Part shown: positions 16,601 through 24,823 of the stretch, piece after piece
Layout of the letters: each line of letters opens with the position of its first letter
Numbering within the stretch: position 1 is the first letter of the stretch
Assembly (NCBI RefSeq): GCF_004000825.1
Contig: NZ_BILZ01000007.1
Span: forward strand, 62,001 to 126,000
Direction of reading: 5' to 3'
Length of the DNA stretch: 64,000 nt
DNA from: Paenibacillus kobensis NBRC 15729
GTDB taxonomy: Bacteria; Bacillota; Bacilli; Paenibacillales; Paenibacillaceae
The notes under the pieces: model-generated
What the model saw: only the letters and a program-made list of their open reading frames with translations
The model's database searches: none
What the model was told of the DNA's origin: nothing
Translations under genes and position numbers: made by a program

Positions 16601-18457
16601 TTACTTCCGGTCCGGAAGCTGCTTCACGTAGCTGTCGGACAGCTGCAGAAGCTTAAGGGCGTTCTCGTATTGCGGTTGAGTCGTCGGATTGTCCGTTGTC
16701 TTCGTGCTGTCTTCGATCTTGTAGTTCGAGCCGTCGTCGAACGCTTTGCCCGTCAGGAACACGTTCGAGTCCGTAATGACGGAGCCCGTCGGCAAGAAGT
16801 GACGCATCGGCAGCAGGTTGCTGGTGTTGTTCAGCAAGTCCTGACCGAAGTAAACTTGATCCTTCAGCGATACGCCCGTCAAGTTCGCAACCGTCGGCAG
16901 AATGTCGATCTCGCCGCCAGTATCCGTAATGGTCGACGGATAAGTAACGCCTGGAGCATGCATCATAAACGCAATATTAAACATGTCGGCGTAGCCGTAT
17001 TCGTGGCCGATCATATCGTGCAGCAGATCCTGTTCATGGCCGTCCAGCGAGTACAGGGACAGACCTTGATGGTCACCATAGAACAGTACGATGCTGTCAT
17101 CCCACAGACCGCTTGCTTTCAGTCCGTCGATGAATTGGCCGATTGCGTAGTCCGCATAGTTCTGCGAGCGGATGTAGTCGCCGACGATCGTGTCGTCGAA
17201 CGCTTCCGGCAGATCGATACGGTTCTTCGCTTCCGGCAGGTCAAATGGATGGTGAGCACTCATCGAGATGACTTGTGCATAGAACGGCTTGTCGCCTTGG
17301 TCCATCTTCTTCAGTTCTTCCAATGATTTCGAGAACAGCACCTCGTCGGATGCGCCGAACGCTACGTGGTCTTCGTCCCCGAAAAATTGTTTGTCATAGT
17401 AATGTTCCCAACCGAGCGCCGGGTACAGCTCTTTGCGGTTCCAGAATTCCACGCTGTTGGTATGGAATGTAGCTGTTGTATAACCGTTCGCCTGCATCAG
17501 CTTCGGCAAGCTTGGCAACTGCTTCGCGACGTATTTGTCAGTTGCTGCTTCGTGCTTCGGCACGTACAGCGACGTATTCACAACGAATTCGGCATCGGAA
17601 GTTGTACCTTGACCGACCATCGTATAGAAGTTGTTGTAATGGAAAATGCTATGAGCCAGCTTATTCAGGTTCGGCGTAATTTCTTTTCCGTCGATCTTCA
17701 GATCGATCAGGAAGTCTTGGAACGATTCCATTTGAACGATAATGACGTTCTTGCCTGCCGCAGCACCGTGATATTTCGGATTAGCCGGCACTTGAACGCC
17801 TTTCAGGCTGTTGATGGCGTCTTGCGTAATTTCGCTCTTGTCGATGACTTCCTCGTCTCCGCTCGTATCGGCGAAGATCGTGTAAACCTCATAGTTGAGT
17901 ATGCCCATCTCTTCGGCTTGCTTGTTCTCGTTCATGCTGGCCCGGTTCGGCCAAATGTTGAATAAGCAGAGTGCGACCGATACGACGAACAGAACCGACA
18001 AACCGATTTTGTTAACCGGCTTCATGCTGACGGATTGCCGGATCGATTTGTATTTTGGACGGTATACGATAGCAGCGAGCACCAGAATGTCCAGGAATAC
18101 AAACAGATAATAAGGGTCGAGCAGCGAGTACGTGCTGTTGCCAACCTGTGTGACTTTGTCGGCTTGCCTTAATGCATGATAAGTGACGATAATGCCATAA
18201 TATTTGTAATACATGAGTACAGTGAAGTATAGCAAGGTCATGAGCAAGTTTGTAATCATGTAATACAGCAGCTTACGCTTGCCGGCGAGCCATTCGATAA
18301 TGCAGAATACCGCCCAGAAGAAAGGGATCTCCGTTACCATCGTCATGATGGACGGACCTTCATCGAATACGACGAACCAAGCGAGGAAGCTTTTGAGCAT
18401 AATGACGACAGTGAAGTAAATAAATCTGCGATTGAGCAGTCTCATTAGAACAGACAA
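16601..18457 (-). CDS. ltaS: Lipoteichoic acid synthase (LtaS family)
   Basis: A membrane enzyme that polymerises glycerol phosphate from phosphatidylglycerol onto the lipoteichoic acid anchor. Five N-terminal transmembrane segments are followed by an extracellular sulfatase-fold domain. The nucleophile Thr is in VGQGTTSDAEF, and metal and substrate residues are in VQMESFQ, TFHTNSVEFWNR, MSAHHPF and LFYGDHQG. The start is not certain: ATG 18445 (MRLLNRRF) has no close ribosome site, while TTG 18457, four codons earlier, is about 9 nt after GGGAG, so I give 18457. It is monocistronic with a strong terminator. Confidence 0.9.
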   Translation of the reverse strand: MSVLMRLLNRRFIYFTVVIMLKSFLAWFVVFDEGPSIMTMVTEIPFFWAVFCIIEWLAGKRKLLYYMITNLLMTLLYFTVLMYYKYYGIIVTYHALRQADKVTQVGNSTYSLLDPYYLFVFLDILVLAAIVYRPKYKSIRQSVSMKPVNKIGLSVLFVVSVALCLFNIWPNRASMNENKQAEEMGILNYEVYTIFADTSGDEEVIDKSEITQDAINSLKGVQVPANPKYHGAAAGKNVIIVQMESFQDFLIDLKIDGKEITPNLNKLAHSIFHYNNFYTMVGQGTTSDAEFVVNTSLYVPKHEAATDKYVAKQLPSLPKLMQANGYTTATFHTNSVEFWNRKELYPALGWEHYYDKQFFGDEDHVAFGASDEVLFSKSLEELKKMDQGDKPFYAQVISMSAHHPFDLPEAKNRIDLPEAFDDTIVGDYIRSQNYADYAIGQFIDGLKASGLWDDSIVLFYGDHQGLSLYSLDGHEQDLLHDMIGHEYGYADMFNIAFMMHAPGVTYPSTITDTGGEIDILPTVANLTGVSLKDQVYFGQDLLNNTSNLLPMRHFLPTGSVITDSNVFLTGKAFDDGSNYKIEDSTKTTDNPTTQPQYENALKLLQLSDSYVKQLPDRK

Positions 18458-18669
18458 CCCTATACACTCCCTTTTTCTATATCTATATTGATAGTCTCGT
18501 ATAAACACATAATTGTATTCTACAACTACGTATGACGATGTCAATGTTTGATTCTTCTTTTGATGTCATTTGACTCCTTAAACATATGCCGACAGGGAAC
18601 AAAAAGATGCAGAACTAGACGAGTTCACAAGATTGCAAGAAAGTGTGAACATTTTTTGGCTGTTGGATA

Positions 18670-18720
18670 TTGACTTCGAGAATGATAATTCTTATCATCT
18701 AGAGTAGAGAATCATTATCA
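18670..18720 (+). promoter_or_regulatory. Promoter with two Fur-box-like sites
   Basis: TTGACT (18670) and TATCAT (18693) with a 17-bp spacer. TGATAATTCTTATCA (18683-18697) matches the 7-1-7 Fur consensus TGATAATNATTATCA at 14 of 15 positions. AGAGAATCATTATCA (18706-18720) matches at 13 of 15. The first site covers the -10 hexamer and the second the expected transcription start, so iron-dependent repression is expected. Confidence 0.8.
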
Positions 18721-18747
18721 ATGAGAATTGATATGTGCGGGGTGCGG

Positions 18748-18975
18748 ATGATGAAAATTAAGTATTGCGCCAAAAACTTAAAAGCTAATGATGCGAAGCC
18801 GGTCTACAAGTCGGTGAAGAATGACTATCCCGATATGAAGCATAAGAAGGAAGAGTGTCTCGGCCGCTGCCGAACGTGCAAGCACGAGTGCTTCGCCATG
18901 ATCGGTAAAACGACGATCGTCACTGCGCCTACGGCCAAGAAGCTTCGCAAAAAAATAAAAGAAGCGATCGGTTAA
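18748..18975 (+). CDS. DUF1450-type cysteine-containing small protein, iron-regulated
   Basis: A 75-residue protein resembling the YuzB/DUF1450 family. Cysteines occur at KYCAKN, EECLGRCRTCKHEC and then FAMIGKTTIVTAPTAKKLRKKI, the thioredoxin-like ferredoxin layout in which clustered Cys may bind a metal centre. The upstream ATG at 18721 overlaps the second Fur-like box, so it is not the start; ATG 18748 or 18751, after GCGGGGTGCGG, is more plausible. Two Fur-like operators sit over its promoter, linking it to iron limitation. The ferritin gene follows on the same strand, about 160 bp on. Biochemical role unknown. Confidence 0.72.
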   Translation: MMKIKYCAKNLKANDAKPVYKSVKNDYPDMKHKKEECLGRCRTCKHECFAMIGKTTIVTAPTAKKLRKKIKEAIG

Positions 18976-19134
18976 TCATTACCCGATTGTTCATGAGATG
19001 AACCGTTGATAACGGTTCTCTTCATTTATGAACTTTTGCGGCCTTTTTCCTTTTTTCATTGTCGATTGGAGTCGGGGTATACTATACTGAGTCTAAGCAA
19101 CCGACATGAAAAGAATGGAAGGAGCGAATCCGCA

Positions 19135-19641
19135 ATGAACGATACATTGGTTGATGCACTGAATGAGCAAATGAACTTTGAATTTTACTCCGCTCACGTC
19201 TATCTAGCTATGGCAGCCTACTGTTCAGGGGAGAGCCTTGACGGTTTCGCTAACTTTTTCATCGTGCAAGCTGAAGAAGAACGATTCCACGCGATGAAAA
19301 TATACAAGTTTCTGAACGACCGCGGTAAGCGCGCTCTGCTGGCCGGTATGGATACGCCGAAGAACGAGTACTCCTCGATGCTGGAAGCGTTCGAAGCCGG
19401 GTACCATCACGAGAAGGTCAATACGAAGCGGTTCTATCATCTGTCGGATCTCGCTTGGAACGACCGCGAGCATGCGACGATTGGCTTCTTGAAATGGTTC
19501 ATCGACGAGCAAGTGGAAGAGGAAGCGCTGTTCGATGGCATTATTCAGAAGCTGAAGCGTATCGAGAAGGACAGCAATGCCTTCTACATGATGGATACCG
19601 AATTCGCAGGGCGTTCGTTTACGCCGCCTGCTGGCGAATAA
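19135..19641 (+). CDS. Ferritin
   Basis: A 168-residue four-helix iron-storage protein. Ferroxidase ligands fit the bacterial FtnA pattern: MNFEFYSAHVYLAMAAYC (Glu in helix A), QAEEERFHAMKIYKF (E-x-x-H in helix B) and FLKWFIDEQVEEEALFDGII (E and Q/E in helices C and D). ATG 19135 was chosen for homology with the usual N-terminus (MNDTLVDALNEQMNFEF) and a GGAAGGAGCG ribosome site; a longer in-frame reading from 19006 is not supported. It lies after the Fur-boxed DUF1450 gene and has its own terminator. Iron storage alongside a Fur-controlled gene forms a small iron-homeostasis locus. Confidence 0.92.
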   Translation: MNDTLVDALNEQMNFEFYSAHVYLAMAAYCSGESLDGFANFFIVQAEEERFHAMKIYKFLNDRGKRALLAGMDTPKNEYSSMLEAFEAGYHHEKVNTKRFYHLSDLAWNDREHATIGFLKWFIDEQVEEEALFDGIIQKLKRIEKDSNAFYMMDTEFAGRSFTPPAGE

Positions 19642-19645
19642 GACA

Positions 19646-19678
19646 AAAACCGGGGAGCGGCTGCTCTCCGGTTTTTTA
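19646..19678 (+). terminator. Intrinsic terminator after the ferritin gene
   Basis: AAAAACCGGgGAGC / GCTctCCGGTTTTTT stem-loop starting about 5 bp after the stop. Confidence 0.85.
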
Positions 19679-19698
19679 TTGTGGCCTGTTGTATTCGG

Positions 19699-20040
19699 TT
19701 AAGATGATATACGGTGAGAAGCTACGACACGGGATTTCAATCCTTGAAGCTGCCGCTTCGAGAGAGGAAGCTTCTTCGTCTCCGTCGCATCGGCGCCGAG
19801 ACAGACGCAGTCGTCGTTCATCGACAACACTTTCTTCAGATTCACGTAGCAGTCGGATGCCACCGCTGCAAACGTCCCTTCCTTCATAAGCGCTGCCAGT
19901 TGTTCACGGGTCATTGGTTTTTTTAGATTGTAGTTGACTCCGTGGAAGCTGACGAGTCCATGCCTGTTCACTTTAAAAAACAAAATGTCCCGTTCGACTT
20001 CAAAATCATAAAGGTTGTGTGTCTGATCCGCTACACGCAT
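19699..20040 (-). CDS. Stand-alone LytTR DNA-binding regulator
   Basis: A 113-residue protein made almost entirely of a LytTR domain: DILFFKVNRHGLVSFHG, then MTREQLAALM, then AAVASDCYVNLKKVLSM and LPLSKRQLQGLKSRV, the usual beta-sheet DNA-binding fold. No receiver or membrane domain is attached. The ORF is open from ATG 20082, but the internal ATG at 20040 has GAGGGG close upstream, whereas a TATAAT-like sequence sits only 8 bp before 20082. Translation from 20040 is therefore favoured; a leaderless transcript from 20082 is the alternative. Its target genes are unknown. Confidence 0.72.
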   Translation of the reverse strand: MRVADQTHNLYDFEVERDILFFKVNRHGLVSFHGVNYNLKKPMTREQLAALMKEGTFAAVASDCYVNLKKVLSMNDDCVCLGADATETKKLPLSKRQLQGLKSRVVASHRISS

Positions 20041-20149
20041 TCCCTCAAGCCCCCTCGTTGGAATTGTTGTTAGCGCTTTCATCGAATCTCATTATAGCAT
20101 ATGACTATCGCCTAGGGAATAGGTGGAGAGGGCTGTGTCCATAAAAAAA

Positions 20150-20175
20150 GGTGTGAAGCAAAAAGCTTACACACC
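20150..20175. terminator. Hairpin terminator at the end of the 65-residue protein gene
   Basis: GGTGTGaAGC-aaaaa-GCTtaCACACC, preceded by A7 (a T run on the minus strand) and followed by CATTTTTC. It overlaps the last codons of the minus-strand gene. Confidence 0.65.
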
Positions 20176-20364
20176 CATTTTTCTGCGATGATTAGCAGGT
20201 TTTTGATTGTTCTGTGACTTCATCGACGTGATGCCGGACGCCTGATGGCCTTGCTGCTGTCCGCCCTTGCCTTGCTTCTTCTGTGCCAGAAGAGCCTTTG
20301 CTTTCTCCGCTTGTGACAGCGGCTTCTGTACGGCTTCCGCCGCTTGTTCATTATGTTCGCTCAT
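20167..20364 (-). CDS. Small basic, Gln/Lys-rich hypothetical protein
   Basis: A 65-residue hydrophilic protein with a short helix QAEKAKALLAQKKQG, followed by a Gln/Gly/Ser-rich, positively charged tail ending RRKMGV. It has no signal peptide or membrane segment. ATG 20364 was chosen because AAAGGAG lies about 11 nt upstream; the longer frame to 20448 has no ribosome site. It is probably disordered and I do not recognise a family. The terminator overlaps its 3' end. Confidence 0.6.
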   Translation of the reverse strand: MSEHNEQAAEAVQKPLSQAEKAKALLAQKKQGKGGQQQGHQASGITSMKSQNNQKPANHRRKMGV

Positions 20365-20523
20365 GTATGGGGCAACTCCTTTGACTACGACGTTAATGTG
20401 AACGATAGCATGTCTTGGAAAGAAGGTCAAGGGGATCGAGAAAGTCATTCGAATGGGTTGAATAATTATTCATTATAATGTATAAATAATAAAGATCAAG
20501 TATTTCGAGCGAGGAGAATGACC

Positions 20524-21282
20524 ATGCAGCTGATGGTGGAAGAAATGATGATGAACGCTTGGCCGGCGCTGCGTACGGTCGTCTATGACGGCTGGCTCGT
20601 CCAGTTCTCGGACGGTTATTCGAAGCGGGCGAATGCTGTATATCCGATGTATGGGGCCCAGCATAAGGCTGAGGAATCAGCGCGCAAAATTGCGGCGGTA
20701 GAGCGGATGTATGCGGATCAAGGCCAGGCGGCGATATTCAAGGTCACGGATGCGCCGGTACTGCTGAAGTTGGACGAACTGCTGTCGACGCATGGATACC
20801 GCAAGGATGGGCTTACAGCGATTATGACGCGGCAGCTTGACGTATCTCCAGAGCCAACACTTCAGACGGTTGAGATGAGCGTAAGGCCGACTCATCGCTG
20901 GCTGGCGAACTATGCTGCCATGGCTGGCGTGAGCGACACCGCGTCGAAGAATACGATGAAGCTTATTCTTGACCGCATTGTGCAGCCCGCTTGTTATTTT
21001 ACATTATATGAAGGCGACCGTGACGTAGCGTGCGGTTCTGCCGTGCTCGACCGCGGCTATGTGGGGATCTATGAAGTAGCGACTGACCCGGCGTACCGCA
21101 ATCAAGGCTACGGAGAACAGCTATTGCTGAACGTATTGAAATGGGCGAGACTCAATGGAGCTTCCCATGCCTATTTATCCGTTGTGGCGGACAACGCGCC
21201 GGCGGTGCGGTTGTATGAGAAAGTCGGGTTTACGGAGCAGTACCGCTATTGGTATCGAATGAAAGATGTCGTGTGCAAATAG
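20524..21282 (+). CDS. GNAT-family acetyltransferase, two-domain
   Basis: A 252-residue protein whose C-terminal half holds the GNAT core: IYEVATDPAYRNQGYGEQLLLNVLKWA for CoA binding and AYLSVVADNAPAVRLYEKVGF. The N-terminal half (MVEEMMMNAWPALRTVVYDGWLVQFSDGYSKRANAVYP) is the pattern of proteins annotated as GNAT family N-acetyltransferase in Bacillales, where the first domain is a degenerate GNAT fold. GAGGAG is only 1 nt before the ATG at 20518 but 7 nt before the ATG at 20524, so 20524 is preferred. Substrate unknown. Confidence 0.8.
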   Translation: MQLMVEEMMMNAWPALRTVVYDGWLVQFSDGYSKRANAVYPMYGAQHKAEESARKIAAVERMYADQGQAAIFKVTDAPVLLKLDELLSTHGYRKDGLTAIMTRQLDVSPEPTLQTVEMSVRPTHRWLANYAAMAGVSDTASKNTMKLILDRIVQPACYFTLYEGDRDVACGSAVLDRGYVGIYEVATDPAYRNQGYGEQLLLNVLKWARLNGASHAYLSVVADNAPAVRLYEKVGFTEQYRYWYRMKDVVCK

Positions 21283-21347
21283 AAACATTTTCCTGCAAAA
21301 TGCGTATACCCCTTAAATCAACTTGGTGTGAAAGGGGCACAGCGTCA

Positions 21348-21578
21348 ATGAATGATACTGGAGGAGCGGTCGCAACGGGGTTCGGGTTTATGGTCTTGCT
21401 GTTTTTGTTTATCGGGATCGCGTTGTTCGTTATTCATCTCATCACGATCGTCTGGACTTATCGGGATGCGGTCCGGCAAGGCCATGATCCGTTATATGCG
21501 CTCGTATTCGCAGGAATCATTTTCTTCTTCCCGATACTCGGGTTTATCGTCTATCTTCTAGTAAGAAAATCCAATTGA
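21348..21578 (+). CDS. Small two-helix membrane protein, PLDc_N-like
   Basis: A 76-residue protein with two transmembrane helices (about 12-34 and 50-70) joined by a short cytosolic-type loop VWTYRDAVRQGHDPLYA. The second helix IIFFFPILGFIVYLLVRKSN resembles the phospholipase D N-terminal-type membrane domain found as stand-alone small proteins. ATG 21348 follows AAAGGGG. It lies about 65 bp after the acetyltransferase gene and ends at a hairpin, so the two may be cotranscribed. Function unknown. Confidence 0.7.
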   Translation: MNDTGGAVATGFGFMVLLFLFIGIALFVIHLITIVWTYRDAVRQGHDPLYALVFAGIIFFFPILGFIVYLLVRKSN

Positions 21579-21591
21579 ACCGTATGAACGA

Positions 21592-21628
21592 GAAGACCGA
21601 AGCGGCGAATAAGCTGCTTCGGTCTTTT
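21592..21628 (+). terminator. Intrinsic terminator after the small membrane protein gene
   Basis: AAGACCGAAGC-ggcgaataa-GCtGCTTCGGTCTTTT. Confidence 0.85.
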
Positions 21629-21666
21629 GGCGGGGGTGAAACGGCAAACGGTGTGCACCGCGTTCA

Positions 21667-21996
21667 TCAGCCAAGCGGCTTCCCGTCGATGTAGTAACTG
21701 TCTTCCCGGTAGGTGCGGAAGCCGATTTCAATGCCAGTCAGGCCAAGGCCGGACAGTTGCTGTGTAACCGCTGAAGCGAACCGGCTGCGCACGTCGTCAC
21801 CGCGCTCGAACCATGCTACCTCTACGAACGGGAAGGAATGCGCTCCTTCTCCGCCGTAGACGGCCGTCGTCTGGAAGCAGTCCATCGTAAAATTGTCGGT
21901 GCCGCAGCTGCAAATTTCGGCAAGCTGGACAGCAAGCGGCTCCGCAATCTGGCGAAGGCTCTCAGGTTGAATTCCTCGGAATAACAAGTGCGGCAT
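21667..21996 (-). CDS. DUF1904-family protein
   Basis: A 109-residue cytosolic protein matching the DUF1904 layout: MPHLLFRGI at the start, then LAEICSCGTDNFTMDCF, FPFVEVAWFERG and ending IEIGFRTYREDSYYIDGKPLG. These proteins adopt a tautomerase/MIF-like fold, but no catalytic activity is established. GGGAGA lies 8 nt before the ATG. It sits just downstream of sqhC on the same strand's other side (sqhC stop at 22056 is 60 bp away), so linked transcription is possible. Confidence 0.75.
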   Translation of the reverse strand: MPHLLFRGIQPESLRQIAEPLAVQLAEICSCGTDNFTMDCFQTTAVYGGEGAHSFPFVEVAWFERGDDVRSRFASAVTQQLSGLGLTGIEIGFRTYREDSYYIDGKPLG

Positions 21997-22055
21997 CGTA
22001 TAGTCTCCCTTGATTGTTATTGTGCTTGTTCGGCACTATTGTACCATGCTGCCGA

Positions 22056-23933
22056 TTATGAGCCGAATTTTCGCACTAATCGGGAGAGTGTGAGCAGCGG
22101 CCATATCCAATTGTTGCTCTCGTAATGGACATAGACCATGCCCGCTAAACCGGCACCGGTCGGATAGCTGCTGAGCCGCCTTGGGGCACTATCCAGCAGC
22201 CGGAGCAGCGCATCGGTTCCGCGCTCGAGTTCCTTCGTCGGTTTCGGCTGTGCCGCTATAAGCGCATCTAGTGCCCACGCCGTCTGTGAAAGCGTGCTGA
22301 TGCCAAGCGGCACATAATGCCGCTGCTGGTCGCTGTAGCACGATTCACCCCAGCCGCCGTCGTTATTTTGGACCGAGAGCAACCAGTGTACTGCTTTCGT
22401 AATGGCGGCATGATCCGGCTTAACGCCGATTGCGGTTAAGCCTAGTACGGCGGCGCCTGTTCCGTGCGTATACGTAATGCCCCAGCGGCCGAACCAGCTG
22501 CCGTCTTTCTCCTGCTGGGACAGCACCCATTTCGCCGAATGATCGAGCCACTGCTGCGCCGTCGTCAAACCTAGAGCCCAGCCGAGATACTGCATCACCC
22601 TGCCGGTCAGATCTGGCGTCGACAAGTCGTTGACGATATCGGCAGCGCCGGCGAAGCCGAACAGGCCGGCTGGCAGCGGCTTGCCGTTACGCTCGAAGGC
22701 GGGCCAACCACCATCGTCATTCCGCATCGTCAACAGCCAGTTCAGCCCGCGTTCCCAGTTGTCGGCGGCGGCTTGAGTCGATCCCGGCGAAGAGGGGGCG
22801 TCCATCTGAAGTACGCGCATCGCGGCGTGCGTACTGTCGTTATCGGGATAGCGGGTGCTGACGTTCGAGAAGCCCCAACCGCCAGGCGCTACGCCCGGAT
22901 TGCGGATCGTCCAATCGCCATAGCGGGTATGCTGCCGCTGGCGCAAGTAGCGGGCTGCCCGCTGCATCGGCTCGCTTGTGACGGGCATGCCAGATTCGTT
23001 CAGCGCATGTGCAAGCATGCCCGTGTCCCACACCGTCGGGGTTGCGATTTGAACCATGGAAGGATCGCCGCACAGCAGCGAGCGGATGCCGCGTACCGAA
23101 GCTGCGATAACCGGATCGGAAGGGGGATGTCCGACAGCGATGAGTGTGAGCATTAAAAAGGCGGAAGCGGTAGAGTAGGTCAGCAAAGTGCCGTCGGGCT
23201 CGATACGCTCCAGCAGAAAAGAGACGGCCTGCTCATACAGCTTGTCATCGTCCGGAATTAGAAGCCCTGCTACCGAACCGAACAAGCCGTTCAATACGGA
23301 GACGATCGGGGAGTCGTTCTCGAAGCGGCGGGAGCTGCCGAGAAATAAGGAGGACAGATCCGGCGTATGCGCCGTACGAAGCGAGAAACGTTTATTCGCC
23401 ATTATAATGATCGGAATGAAATGGACGCGGGCATGGCCTGACATTAGAAATAGGCTTGGCAGCGGACCTGATCTGCTGAATAAGGCGCTTAGCGGAATAC
23501 GAAGCGCTTGCGGCCATTCGGCTTGGCCTGCGGCGCATAACAGCGACTGTGTCAGCAAGGAACGCGACTTCGACAGCCCGCCCTGCGAGCGGATATATTG
23601 CTTGGCGGATACGATAATCGGATCGGCATCGTTGTACAGCCCGGAGATCAGCAGGGCGAGCACCGCCTCCGCCGTCGCATCCAGACTGCCCTCATGTTCG
23701 TCGGGGAACAGCTTCCATACGCCGCCCGGCTCTCTTCGCGAGACGATTCTCCGAGCAAGCTCTTGAATGAGCGTCTCATCGCGGATGTCCAGCAGCCGAA
23801 TGACGGTAAGCGCGTAGCAGTCGCTCATCGTGCCGCAGTCGATGCACATCCGCCACGAGCCATCGGGCGATTGCATGGCGGTTAAATCCTTCGTCATCTG
23901 CTTGATACGATGATGAATGGCTTGCCAATCCAT
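22056..23933 (-). CDS. sqhC: Squalene/tetraprenyl-curcumene-type terpene cyclase (SqhC-like)
   Basis: A 625-residue monotopic triterpene/sesquarterpene cyclase of the Bacillus SqhC type. It has repeated QW-type motifs (QSPDGSW, SQQEKDGSWFGRWG, SVQNNDGGWGES), the conserved HTRYGDWTIRNPGVAPGGWGFSN block and TGRVMQYLG. Overall length and domain order match B. subtilis SqhC throughout. The acid motif is notable: canonical DxDDT reads DNDST here, keeping the first and central Asp but replacing the third with Ser. No isoprenoid precursor genes adjoin. GAGGAGGAC lies before the ATG. The product could be sporulenol-like or hopanoid; sequence alone does not decide. Confidence 0.88.
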   Translation of the reverse strand: MDWQAIHHRIKQMTKDLTAMQSPDGSWRMCIDCGTMSDCYALTVIRLLDIRDETLIQELARRIVSRREPGGVWKLFPDEHEGSLDATAEAVLALLISGLYNDADPIIVSAKQYIRSQGGLSKSRSLLTQSLLCAAGQAEWPQALRIPLSALFSRSGPLPSLFLMSGHARVHFIPIIIMANKRFSLRTAHTPDLSSLFLGSSRRFENDSPIVSVLNGLFGSVAGLLIPDDDKLYEQAVSFLLERIEPDGTLLTYSTASAFLMLTLIAVGHPPSDPVIAASVRGIRSLLCGDPSMVQIATPTVWDTGMLAHALNESGMPVTSEPMQRAARYLRQRQHTRYGDWTIRNPGVAPGGWGFSNVSTRYPDNDSTHAAMRVLQMDAPSSPGSTQAAADNWERGLNWLLTMRNDDGGWPAFERNGKPLPAGLFGFAGAADIVNDLSTPDLTGRVMQYLGWALGLTTAQQWLDHSAKWVLSQQEKDGSWFGRWGITYTHGTGAAVLGLTAIGVKPDHAAITKAVHWLLSVQNNDGGWGESCYSDQQRHYVPLGISTLSQTAWALDALIAAQPKPTKELERGTDALLRLLDSAPRRLSSYPTGAGLAGMVYVHYESNNWIWPLLTLSRLVRKFGS

Positions 23934-24008
23934 GGAACAGTCCTCCTCGTCCTTATACCCTATTCCTAATGTATATGCGGGCAGCTGAAATTTTATTTTA
24001 ATTCCTAG

Positions 24009-24037
24009 TTGACAGGTAAGAATATCCGGTTTAATAT
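24009..24037 (+). promoter_or_regulatory. Strong promoter of the marR-arylsulfotransferase operon
   Basis: Consensus TTGACA (24009) and near-consensus TAATAT (24032) with a 17-bp spacer. This implies an untranslated leader of about 170 nt that contains the 24144-24217 hairpin. Confidence 0.75.
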
Positions 24038-24143
24038 AAGGACATCACAAACGATTCAACGCTCATCCTTTCACTGTCTATTGTTTCAATGCTAAGACAA
24101 TGAACGGTGAACGAATATAACGGAATGCGCCGATTGGACTACC

Positions 24144-24217
24144 AAAGGCTCGCGTTCCATTCAACCTTATGACGTTACGGCGTCATGCAGGCTTGAATGG
24201 AACGGCGAGCCTTTTTT
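24144..24217 (+). terminator. Terminator-like leader hairpin before marR
   Basis: A long inverted repeat: AAAGGCTCGCgTTCCATTCAA pairs with TTGAATGGAAcgGCGAGCCTTT, and an inner ATGACG / CGTCAT stem follows. It ends in TTTTTTG right at the first possible marR start (24216). It lies between a strong promoter and the operon, so it could be an attenuator, or it may end an upstream or antisense transcript. Confidence 0.7.
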
Positions 24218-24797
24218 GTTTATTCGATTGAGCGGAAGGGAGCGAGCGGGTACGAAAGAGACATATGAGGAACTGGATTGGCTGTTTCGCAAAATGGTCC
24301 GGAAGTTCGTCAAGGAGCGGGACAAAATTACGGTTGAAGGCGTAGCGCTTCCTGGTCTCATGGTGCTTCACAAAATCGATTCGCAAGGCGAGCAGCGGCT
24401 AACCGATCTAGCGGAGGAGCTGGACTTCACTTCCGGAGCGATAACGGCACTATGCGACAAGCTGGAGGAGAGAGGCTATGCCGTCCGCGTCCGCAAGCAA
24501 GGCGACCGGCGTACCGTGTGGCTGAACATCACGCCTGACGGTCTGGCGATGCTTGAACGCAATGCGAACATCGGACCGCGGTCCATTGCAGCTTTATTCC
24601 ATGGATTTTCCGACAGCGACCTTAAGCAGCAGAAACAAATCTATGAACGCATGATCAACAATTTGGAAGGCTTCTCCGAGACGATCCTGACGCTCGCGCA
24701 AGAAAATGCAGTGAAGAAGGAGCCGGCGGTTGTCATTGCGGGAGAGAAGCAGCAACGAAGCCGAACCCAAGAGCAGAACCGATGGGTTGGCTACTAA
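24216..24797 (+). CDS. MarR-family transcriptional regulator
   Basis: A winged-helix regulator of up to 193 residues. The core is GLMVLHKIDSQGEQRLTDLAEELDFTSGAITALCDKLEERGYAVRVRKQGDRRTVWLNITPDG, the classic MarR HTH plus wing with DRR. The start is unresolved: TTG 24216 overlaps the hairpin T-run and TTG 24228 is four codons later; no strong ribosome site is visible for either. It is the first gene of the operon, 26 bp before the arylsulfotransferase-like gene, so it probably senses a phenolic or sulfated ligand and controls this operon (inference from context). Confidence 0.85.
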   Translation: MFIRLSGRERAGTKETYEELDWLFRKMVRKFVKERDKITVEGVALPGLMVLHKIDSQGEQRLTDLAEELDFTSGAITALCDKLEERGYAVRVRKQGDRRTVWLNITPDGLAMLERNANIGPRSIAALFHGFSDSDLKQQKQIYERMINNLEGFSETILTLAQENAVKKEPAVVIAGEKQQRSRTQEQNRWVGY

Positions 24798-24823
24798 ATC
24801 GAACTTATAAGGAGATATGAGAT

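Noticed and set aside
16097-16656. Open frames across the repeats before ltaS
   Set aside because: They are translations of family-B repeats and direct repeats and contain no recognisable protein features.
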